Part shown: in pieces, positions 43,392 to 64,000 of the stretch | Layout of the letters: every line of letters begins with the position of its first letter | Position numbering within the stretch: position 1 is the stretch's first letter | NCBI GenBank assembly: GCA_051294375.1 | Contig: CM119269.1 | Span: 18,650,471-18,714,470 of the forward strand | DNA from: Paraspadella gotoi | Taxonomy: Eukaryota > Chaetognatha | Direction: 5' to 3' | Length of the DNA stretch: 64,000 bases | Notes under the pieces: model-generated | Database searches by the model: none | Told to the model about the DNA's origin: nothing | What the model saw: only the letters and a program-made list of their open reading frames with translations | Made by a program: the position numbers and the translations under genes

Positions 43392-44622
43392 ATAAAAAGG
43401 TAAAAAAAAACGAAATTAATCGAATTTTTAATTTTTTCTCGAGAATTTTTTAATCGCCGACTAATTACCGAAAATAGCTAGAGAGCAAGTTTGTGCCATT
43501 TATCCGATTTTCGACCGCTGAGCAGAAAAAGATTTTTTTTTACGCGAGGAACTTTGAAACAATATTTTCTTATTTTATTACCCCCTCTCCCTCGTTTACG
43601 TCTAGAAGAAGAGAGAGTGGGAGCGAGATAGAAAGACAGAGAACTGAGACGCAGACATTAGATTTTCAACCTTAGATATTAATCGGTGAACGTCGTCGTA
43701 ACTCAAGTTAACCACAGGAAATACGTACCTTGTCATTGTAAATTTTTTTTTCTATAAGTGCAGAATTTCACGTTAAGACAGCGTTTAAGGACGACGGTTT
43801 CACGAGCAAAAAAAATTAAAAAGACTCAATCAAGCGCGATCAGACGAAACCGAACTGACTAGTTAGGCGAATTTTAATAGAGATTATTTATTTCTTTATC
43901 ATGACTCACTCTTTACTTTTCTTTACAGATAATTACCGTTAGCTCAGTCAGTTTAATTCTTATTGTATCCTTCAATGACAAGCGATATAAACAGCTTTTT
44001 CAGTAATTGAAAGGATTGACGGAATGACAAAGAAACTAAGAAGTTGTATATTTTGAGAAAATACCCTTTTTAAAAAGTTGACGGGAACTGAGTTTAATTG
44101 CGAAATTAAATCCTGCCTAAGTTATTCTCTACTATTCCCAGAATGAAACAAGCAATCTAAAAATTAATCATTCTAACAACCAATCTAAAAAAGGCAATCT
44201 TGCTCTGACTTTTGACATGCCATGGTGGAGTTTGATTTTGTTTTATTTAGGATAGAGTTCCTAAATAAAATAAAATTTACATGATATTTTTTTTTATCAA
44301 TCAATAAAAAGACAAAAAAGTTTTTCCCAAAAGATATAGTGAAATCTAATTAGTAAACAAAGAAAATTCTTTTTATAACATTCTAAGTACTAGTGAGCTA
44401 AATTAGGAGGGACGATGCTTTGCTCAGGAGTGCAAAATGACCAGGGGTTGACTAGTAAAGAAGTGGTATCACATACAGTGTCATTGTAGATTTTTAGTTT
44501 CAATGAAAACCAAGCAAACGCGTGAAAAGATTATTCTTTAATAGACCGTGACTGTAATCAACGACGACGACGCAAACGACAGGCGCTCTCTTAAAATTTC
44601 TTTCGGCGATCACAAAAAGTTG
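43391..44622. other. Intergenic between choline kinase and cytidylyltransferase
   Basis: AT-rich, no gene seen. It should contain the choline kinase promoter and the cytidylyltransferase 3' UTR. Confidence 0.5.
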
Positions 44623-44668
44623 TCAAATCAATCGGGAGAAACTCGGCGGTAATTCGGGTGACCAATCA

Positions 44669-49542
<4,874 letters not shown>

Positions 49543-49554
49543 TTTCTTTTTCGA

Positions 49555-49960
49555 CCGCCATGGATGAGGAGCGTCAAATTAACATTCAATGGCACGTGGA
49601 AGAGCTGATCATGCAATGGCATCGATGGCACTCAAACTACCCATTGGACGCTCAAGACGGAGCGACGCCACGATTGGCCGTGAACGGAGCCGGTCGGGCG
49701 GGGCAGGGCGGGGGGCAAGAGTGCGAGCGAGTGCAGAGTGGCAAGAGGTCAGTGGCGTACGGCGGAAAAAGGGGAGAATCGACTGACCGACGAAAAGCTT
49801 GTAGGGTGTGATAAGATCGGTCAAGGCTCTCTTTCGTCACGAATCGTCCTCTGAACATCCGAAAGGTTGAGCGTCTTGGGGATTTCCGTCACGTGATCGA
49901 TGAACACGGCAAGCGTTCTGGTCTCGTGACCACAGAGATGATGACGTCATCGCGCCCATG
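49555..49960. promoter_or_regulatory. CpG-rich region with CCAAT, E-box and CRE sites, possible promoter
   Basis: ATTGG at 49643 and 49673, GC-box-like GGGGCAGGGCGGGGGG near 49697, CACGTG near 49890 and TGACGTCA near 49942. A short open frame starts [20 protein letters not shown] at 49561 but is not convincing beyond about 40 residues. The target gene could be the cytidylyltransferase (leftward) or an unseen rightward transcript. Confidence 0.35.
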
Positions 49961-52321
49961 CTTCGCTTTCGTTTGCAGAGACCGGCGTTCTGCGTCGATG
50001 TTTTCTTCTTCGTCTTCGCTTATTGGATGGACGATTTTAGAGATGAAGTCGTAAACAAATAAAAATGAATCTAATCGAAAATCTTGTTTTAATTCTTTTC
50101 GAGTTTTCTTAAAAGAAGGAACTTCATTCAAATATGAATAACCAATGTTGAATTTTTTTAGATTGATTATCATTAGTGCATTTGACATTTCCAGTTTGTG
50201 CAATCCAGTGTCTTAATGGGAGTTCCAAGGGAACACCTTTCGAAAATGTGATCGGGCAATTGATCGACGATAAAATTTTCAATTGCGTTTTAATTTATTT
50301 ATTCATTCATTAGTGCCTTTCATTAAAACAATTGAGCCTTTTCTCAGTATTTTCCCGGAATAAAAAAAAATCATCAAATTCATATCATGAACTAGTCTCC
50401 CTGTTTTGCACATGATTTAACTTGCTCGCTATTTTTATTACATTGTAAATAAGTAAGACTATCCAAACTCATATAATCGATTAAGGATTGTATTTACATT
50501 ACAAATCGTGCCAACAACTTGTTTGTCCACGATTGTTTTCACGTTTTCCAAACCAAACGAACCCACCGAAAGTAAATAAAGTTATTAGATGCTATGAAAT
50601 TGGTATAATCAATATAGGAAGTATCCATTCATTTAATAATATTTTATAGAAATTTTTTCTTATGTAATGATCTTATTTTAATAATTAAATAAAATTAAAA
50701 AAATTATTTTCCGGTATTAATGAAGGTAAGTATAGTAAGTTTAATTGACTAAAACTTTATTTACTATTAGTGATCTAAAAAAATTGGAAAAATCTTTCAA
50801 CGAACAATCAATAGGGTGATGAGGTAATGAGAATGAGATAGTGACACAAATTAACATTAATTAATTAACATTAATTGACCACGGAGTATTGGTCGGTCAT
50901 CCAGGCAGTCAAGGCCACGATTGGCAATAACTCATTACAGCAGAGTCGGTTTGATGTCACAATGAGAGAATTTGAATACAATTCCAATCCGACGATTAAA
51001 CAATAAAATTAACGTCATAAAATTATCGGGAAATGTATACAAAATCGTTGACTTAGAATGCCAATCGGGGGAAAATTAAAGTATATTATCAAAAGTACAT
51101 GACGAACCAAGATCCTTATGTCATTATATACAATAACATCGTATTTCCGTCGGAAGAATGAGAAAGTCATCAATTTTACGAGCGACATCAGACGCGTTTT
51201 GAGGGTCGATAGGGCGATCTTCTTATCACAACTGTGTCAACAAGGCGAAAACGCCCGAGTGGTAATAATATTACACAACAAAAGAGAAACTAAGTTAATT
51301 ACTTTGAAATTATAAGAAATTGTCGACGTACCCCTTTGCGGATCATAGATAACAAAAAATATTGGCTTAAAGATTGCGCGTACATTACTATTTACGTCTA
51401 GTCGCAAAATTAAAAAGAAAAAGGAAAAGTCAACTGAATATAAAATGAAAAGATGCAAAAAAGAGGAATTCTGTCCGTCGGATAACCCGTTTTAAAAGTT
51501 TTGGATTTCGTGTATAAATTGGATTAATAATAGACAAAGGTTGGTTATTTCAAATATTACCCAATTTTACGTACTATTCATAATCATGGATTTTTTTTCT
51601 TCAAATTAAAGACCCCCAACAATTTATGAACGACCGGTTACTTTTATCGCAAAGAATGTGAATGGTTTTTGACGTTTTATTTTTTTAAGTTTTCAACGTT
51701 TGATGTCCATTATCGACATGGCTACCACCTGTTGTTGTTTTTATGGTTTTTTAGAAAATAATTTTCCAAGTTTTTTTTTTCCCAGCGGTTCTTTTTTTTC
51801 CCCAAAAAAACTAAACTTCGGCCCGAAATCGAAAAATGGGATCGGATTGCGTTTGTGTTTTGAATGTTTGTGCTCGCGTACGAAACCTTTCGATTTTTTT
51901 TCTTTTCAAAAGTTGTGAAAAAAACAATTCTGTTTTTTTTTTTTTTTTTCAACAGAAAAAAATGAAAAGCGTGTTTTAAAAAACGAATAAATTTTTTTTA
52001 AATATAGTTTTTTTAAAAAAATGCTCACGCCAAATCTTAGACTTTATTATCATTTAGCAGTGACGAAAACAAAAGTTGTCACATATCACTGTTATCTTAG
52101 TTTTTATAGTTTTTTAAACTTTTTATTCTTCGACCAACGGATAAAACTTATTCTCACGTTATTTTCGCCTGCGTGTCTCGTCTTCTTCGTCGCAGAAAAC
52201 GAAAAGAACAAAAGTAATCGGAAAGAAGAACAAAAGAGACAGGGAAGAACGTCGAGGAAAATTCGTGGCATCGCGTAATTAAAAAAAAAAAAAAAAAAAG
52301 AACAAATCCAAAAGGCCCGAG
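49961..52321. other. Intergenic, AT-rich, no gene seen
   Basis: Contains one copy (50592-50635) of a ~40-nt dispersed motif described elsewhere, and poly-T/poly-A tracts at about 51770-51960. The 52280-52300 poly-A lies just before the SLC22 start. Confidence 0.5.
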
Positions 52322-58874
<6,553 letters not shown>

Positions 58875-59953
58875 TCTTCTTTGCCCGCTCTCTCTCCCTC
58901 TCTCTCTCTCTCTTTTTTCTCTGACACTCAAAACGCGCGGGCGGTTTCCGGTTTCCGAAATTAAAAAAAAACAAAAAAAACAACAAACAAACAAAGAAAA
59001 ATAAAAATTAAATACCTCTCCACCAAATTTAGTCGCAATTTGAAAGTAAACCTCCCAAGTCCAAAAGTATATTTTTTTTTATTACGTACTTGATATGAAC
59101 TTTTAATTAATGAATTACGCTTTTGAATATATAAATCGCTTTAACTTTCTGTTTATTTGCGTTTACTTGTGTTTTTACGAGCTTTATTTTTGTTTCGTTT
59201 CGTTTTCGTACTTAATAAAACGGTTTTTTTTATTGTTCTTTTATTTTTTTGAGGAACAAAAATGGTCAAATGGTCAAATGTAACATGAACTTTCCAATCA
59301 AATTGTTTGAGTAAAAATATTTACATCCGTGAGTAAAAAATCACAAAAAACCTGAGATATATATATTGCAAAATACAGCGAATAAGTGCGATACCATGGA
59401 GTTTTTAGAATTTGGTGATAAACTTGTATGGTCTTTTAATAATTAAGAATAATTAATAATCAAGAATTTTATTTTTTTGTTTTCAATTAATATGTTGACA
59501 AACCTTGACAAACCTCTTAGGCTCTAACTATTTTATTAACCAGGACCTAAAACAAACAATCTCGAGGTCAGAGCCGGCGAATCCCCCCAGTCAGGCTGGA
59601 TTAAATACATTAGTATTTATTATTTGTTTATATTTGCTTTCTTTTCATTCAGTGTCAAACTCAGGTTATCGATTTTATTTGTTTCCCTTGCATTCATTTT
59701 TAATAAGGAATCGCAACATTTTCTAACAAAATATTAATATTTTTTAAAGAATTTTTATTTCATTCAAAGTCGCCCACGCTACAAATCGTTTGAGAAGAAA
59801 CGTTTTTGAAAAAAAAAAATGAACTCATCGAGAGCTAACTTTTTGTTGTAAAATGCCATTTTATCGTTTTATCGTTCCTCGTTTTTTTACTTCGCCTACC
59901 TCGACGCCCGAACTTCGTGACGCCGGTTTCGGTTTCCGCCCAGCACCGTCGCC
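58875..59953. other. Intergenic between SLC22 and ADPRM
   Basis: Short CT tract at 58889-58918, poly-A rich sequence and AATAAA-type signals near 59214. No gene seen. Confidence 0.5.
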
Positions 59954-62839
59954 ATGAAAATTGTTCGTATGCGGCGCGTCTTAGCAACTCTGGCTTCATC
60001 CGGGGTCCTCCTGATCATGGTGATACTGTGGCCCCGGTCACGCGACAAATCTCCGCCCACGCCACTCACCGACAACGTCTTCGTATTCGGGATTTTTAGC
60101 GACTTGCAGTTCTCGAGCCTCGCCGAAAATGGCACGGATCTTGAGAGTGGGCGAACGCGTTACTATCGGGACTCGCTGGTGCAATAACATTGATTATTAG
60201 ATTGCATAGAAACTGGTTAATTGTACGACATAGTATGTGATGGAAAGTGATGTGAAAACGCGGTTCTTTTGATAGGAGGAAAAAGAAAATCGAAATATTG
60301 TGGCAGTATATTCACACCGCCTCACCTCCAGCTTTATTCAGCCAATTCCATTCACCATCCAAGCTTTACGTTCCATCCACAGTGCTAACGATTTAATTTA
60401 TATCTTAGTTTATATTTTTTTTTCAAGTCAAATGATTTTATTCAGCAGATTAATATATAAGGAAACGTATCAAATACTATGAGTTGCCTTATTTTTTCAT
60501 AATTTAACAAGTGTACCTAATTTTCATCCAATTTTTACGAAATAACTTAATAACTTACCGAAAAATCTAGAACTGTCGACTTTTCTAACAACAAAAATAG
60601 TGATAGAACTGACAAGCCTTCCCAATGGGCGCGGTCGTAAAAGCATATGCCGCCTTCTCTGAACACTTGGAGAAGGTCATGGTTGCCTAAGATGATTTTT
60701 TTAATAGATTATGTTGTAATTACAACTCTACATGCTTACAATTTTCAAATCATAATTCGATTATTTACCCATCTAAAATATTTTTTTAATTTAGTTCCAA
60801 AAGAGCTGGACCTCCCTGTATAATATAATTTTTTTTAAATATTTTTTTACTCAATTTGTTCAATGAAAACAAAACTGTTTGAAACATTAATTAGTGGTTA
60901 AGATCGACCACCTTTTTTTATTCTAAAATAATAAGCAATTAAAAAAAACTACGTACCATTTTTTCCTACAATCTTTAATTTGTATGTCTATTTTTTTATA
61001 TAATTGGACTGTCTTTAAAATATATGTCTTTATATCATAAAATCTTTATCTTTCTAAGATCTTTTGGCCAACAGTTTTGTCAATAATTTTTTTTGCCTGT
61101 TATAAATTAAATTATTAAAAAGTTATAAATGAACGGAGATATAAATTAAATAAATTACATTTTTTAGTTTATTTAAATTTTGGGTTTTTTTTTTTGGTTA
61201 ATTTTTCCATAAATATTAATCATAAAGAGCTGGGAATAAGCTTAAAAGGAAGGTGACATCCTATAGTTTCCAGTCCATATATAATAACTAAAGTAATATC
61301 AAATTATTATGATTAAATGTTTAAAAATATAATTAATTTTTTTTAAAAATTTGAATAATATACTTATAATAAGGGATAATGAAAAATTTTAATTTAAAGA
61401 AGACTGTTTATAGAACTCGAAGGTCGTAGAAAGTTTGAGTTTATTGATATGGATACTGGATATTGGAAAGACATATAAATGTTTATATTGAGTCTTTATT
61501 TTGCGGCGCAAAAAAAAGTAGACACTTGTTAGCTTTAAATACCCCACTATTTCTTTTTGAATTCTGAGAAAATATTTATGAAAAGCAGGGACGGCGAGAG
61601 AAATGGCGGGCCCCCCCACTGGCCCCCTGACCGCCCCCCCCTGCTCTCCATAATTTTAGTTTTTATTTTCGATTACCGGCTTTCTTCTTTGAGAATTGCT
61701 CCAGTGCTCAAACTTCTGCCTCCACTTCTTTTTTTCTTCTTCTTTTCTTTTTTCTTCTTTCTTTCCTACTTTTTTCTCTGAGGCAAATGAAACTTACCTA
61801 GTTAAACTACATAAAAAAAAACTGGATTTAAAAAAAATGTGCCTAAGCTCTTGTCCTGACAGGAACCTTTCAGATTTTTATCGTTCCAAAAATGGATTTT
61901 ATTTTTCCTCCTATCAAAAGAATCGTGGGAAATAAAAATGTATAACACACCATCTCAGGCGTAGTGTTCCATCCACAGTCCTAACGACTTCCCTCTGCGT
62001 TGGCAAAGCGAGACCGTCCTAGGGTAACCGCGTCAGTGACAGGAGGCGTCACTGAGGGTCAGAAGCTCCCAAAGCCAACAGTGAGATGCCCCATCCCAAT
62101 GGGCATCACAGGCAACCCGGCTGTTGCCATTGAATGATAATACTGTTCCAATTGAAAACGCTATTTAGTTATTAAAAACTTCAATCGTTTAAACTATGGT
62201 CCACAGCATAAATCTATTCAATTTTAGGTGAAACTGCGACGAGCTGTCGACGACTGGCGTCGAAGCCGCGTTCGCCTGATTCTCAATCTCGGCGACATTC
62301 TAGACGCCTCTAGCACCCGCCTTGGGCGACGTCGCGAGGACCTGGCGGCGGTGGAGCGGGAATTCGGACGCCTGCTCCTGCCCACTGGTGGCGGAATCAG
62401 AAGTGAACTCGGCGGCGGCAGCCACGGCACCGAAGTGCTCCATTTGATCGGCAACCATGACCTCTACAACGCCGATTTAGGCGAGTGGCAACGAATTCTG
62501 CTAGAATCGATGACTATGTCAGTGCCTGGACCCGATTTCCGGCGCTCCTTTTCACCGACGCCCGGAGTTCGCTTCCTTGTGCTCCACAGTTACGCCCTCA
62601 GCGTGCTCGGCGGCGACGGGATGATGGGCGGCCTCGACGGGAGGGCACTGCTTAACGCGCGAAACCCGAACTACAACAAGAACTTGGTCAAAAATCTTGA
62701 GGGTGTCGAGCGGAGGTGGACCGCCTACAACGGGGGACTCGGCGACGAGCAGCTCGAGTGGTTGCAAGCCAGACTGACTGCGGCGTCGGCGGCCGGCGAG
62801 AAGGTCCTACTCTTTTCTCACATCCCTCTTCATCCGCAG
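59954..62839 (+). CDS. ADPRM: ADPRM: Mn-dependent ADP-ribose/CDP-alcohol diphosphatase (5' exons)
   Basis: A calcineurin-like metallophosphoesterase whose characterised vertebrate relatives hydrolyse ADP-ribose and CDP-choline. Exon 1 (59954-60178) and exon 2 (62228-62839) join in phase 0. Metal-site motifs: FGIFSDLQFSSL (D-x-Q, as in this family), LILNLGDILDAS, LIGNHDLYN, and LLFSHIPLHPQ before a GTGTGT donor. RTRYYRDSL, FLVLHSYALSVLG, NPNYNKN and YNGGLGDEQLEWL also match ADPRM. The C-terminal part with the GHTH motif is not found in the remaining 1.1 kb and probably lies beyond the window. Unusually, the N-terminus has a hydrophobic segment (LATLASSGVLLIMVILWP) after basic residues, a signal anchor not expected in the cytosolic vertebrate enzyme. 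The exon 1 donor (CTG|GTGCAA) is weak, but the phase and homology support it. Confidence 0.88.
60261..61925. repeat. ~30-bp inverted repeats bounding 1.66 kb of the ADPRM intron
   Basis: TTCTTTTGATAGGAGGAAAA at 60264 is reverse-complemented at 61903-61922, extending to about 29 bp with two mismatches. The enclosed DNA is AT-rich without an open frame. TTCCATCCACAG plus TCCTAACGA-like sequence lies inside at 60369 and again outside at 61979. It may be an eroded transposon. Confidence 0.55.
61593..61650. other. C-rich block in ADPRM intron
   Basis: Several runs of seven to eight C (GGGCCCCCCCACTGG, CCGCCCCCCCCTGC) in AT-rich sequence, likely a repeat end; nothing further identified. Confidence 0.3.
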
Positions 62840-64000
62840 GTGTGTCTGGGGTTAATAAAGAGCGGGGCGGAGGGGTGAGACACGAGGCAGTTAGAGGGGC
62901 CAAGATACTTATTTTTCTGCTCAGCGCTTTTGTACGCCAAGAAAAATAAATTTAAAAAAATGGCAGATAAGTAGTCGGTAGCGTTAACGCCAGAGGATGA
63001 GACAGACGTGGGGACAACGATAATTAATTAGGATGGAATGTGACGTTAAATGTCGACACTTAGGAGATACGGCATATCATATAGCAGCATTGAGTCCGGC
63101 CTGAGCTTCGCGATAGGCTGTACCCCCGAGTTACAGGCGGGGTTAAGCGCGCGGCCGGTCCCACTTATGAGTCGAATGTGAACGTTAAATATCGCGGAAA
63201 ATTTATAATATGGCATATTCGGATAGCTTAACAGGAGTAATTCTTGAAAACTTTAGAGGTTCTTCTCGTAAATCTTAATATTTCCAAAAAGGACAAAATG
63301 TAAAATTTGATTTTTTACGATTCCTAAAGATAACCACGCTAGACACCCGCCTTAGCGGCGCATGGTATTTTTCTTGCTTTTTTGTGTAATCTTTTTTTGC
63401 CTCTCTAATATGACGCGCCGTAAAGACAAAAGTGTTAAGAGAGCCAGAATTTGATTCAATCAGGTTAAAGCGGGAAAGTTAATGAGTACTGTTTAACGTG
63501 TTTTTTAAGCTAGCGTAATTTCTTGTGATAAAGGATGGGAAGGTGTCTCAAAATAGATGTGGAGGTAAAGTTATGAGAAATTTGAAGTTTACAAATATAT
63601 GGTTTTTTTTAGCAATTTCCGCGTTCTTTTAAAGAGAAACATTTGATGTCAAATTTCTAATCAATATTTTTACAACTGTGTTTCCTCCATCGTTCGAAAT
63701 TTCAAATTATCGTGCGTTGTGTTCTGTGCTCGATCTTCATGCCAGACCGATGTGAGACACATCGCCAGCAAGCCAACATTTTTTTTATTGTAAAATGGTA
63801 GAGTGAGATGAGACTGCGGGGTTTCCGCGGTGCGAGTTGCTCACACGGCACTTCTGAGAGTAATGCTAGTAAACGCGTTGAGGGAAAGACGACGCACTGA
63901 ATTGTCTACTAACGTGCCTAATCCGCTAACGGCCTAATCTCGTAAGCACTAATGCCCATAACCTAATCTGCTATCCCTTAATCTACGCCTTTGATCCCGT
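62840..64000. other. Probable ADPRM intron and right flank, no exon recognised
   Basis: No continuation of ADPRM was found. AACGTTAAATATCG-like sequence near 63180 resembles GACGTTAAATGTCG near 63040, so a repeat is possible. CCTAATC recurs several times after 63,910. Confidence 0.4.

Noticed and set aside
49561-49811. Short gene [10 protein letters not shown]...
   Set aside because: Composition becomes CpG/GC-box promoter-like after about 40 codons, and no splice partner or family was seen.
62716-62949. Frames overlapping ADPRM exon 2 on either strand
   Set aside because: Shadows of the ADPRM coding frame, which carries all phosphoesterase motifs.

Overview
The window is nuclear DNA of a non-vertebrate animal. 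The genes are intron-rich with GT-AG introns of roughly 60-700 bp, coding exons are GC-rich inside AT-rich introns, and the products are animal-specific: repulsive guidance molecule, BTBD10, a C10orf67 relative, an ST3Gal-type sialyltransferase, a beta-1,3-galactosyltransferase-family enzyme, an SLC22 transporter and ADPRM. ST3Gal and C10orf67 relatives argue against insects and nematodes, but I cannot name the phylum. Long (GA)n/(CT)n microsatellites are unusually dense.

Layout. 1-2.2 kb: RGM (+). 2.7-5.3 kb: BTBD10 (-), convergent with RGM. 5.4-11.1 kb: an unrecognised minus-strand gene (7.2-8.9 kb), a loose plus-strand ORF, a tRNA-like SINE candidate and the C-terminal fragment of a non-LTR retroelement ORF (10.1-11.06 kb). 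11.5-15.3 kb: a C10orf67-like coiled-coil gene (+). 15.6-16.9 kb: an intronless coiled-coil ORF (-). 18.2-21.75 kb: ST3Gal-like sialyltransferase (-). 26.6-28.3 kb: a GT31 beta-1,3-glycosyltransferase (+).

The stretch 20,051-30,029 is present again at 30,056-39,992, separated by exactly 25 Ns (30,030-30,054). The copies differ mainly by one-base homopolymer indels and microsatellite length. The second copy starts inside a sialyltransferase exon. This looks like two overlapping contig ends that were not merged, so the sialyltransferase and GT31 genes are probably single-copy in the genome. Frameshifts in one copy are usually repaired by the other.

40.1-62.8 kb holds choline-related genes: choline kinase (-, 40.1-43.3), CTP:phosphocholine cytidylyltransferase (-, 44.7-48.2), an SLC22 organic-ion transporter (+, 52.3-58.9) and the ADP-ribose/CDP-alcohol diphosphatase ADPRM (+, 59.95 kb to beyond 62.84; 3' end outside or not found). 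Choline kinase and the cytidylyltransferase perform consecutive steps of the Kennedy pathway, ADPRM-family enzymes can hydrolyse CDP-choline, and some SLC22 members move quaternary amines. Whether this is a functional cluster or chance is untested.

The SLC22 gene contains a 1.34-kb hAT-like non-autonomous element with 8-bp target duplication that carries a hammerhead-ribozyme-like motif, and a 45-bp minisatellite that copies a candidate 5' splice site in frame. Exon boundaries below were read by eye from splice consensus, phase continuity and family similarity recalled from memory; no alignment was run.
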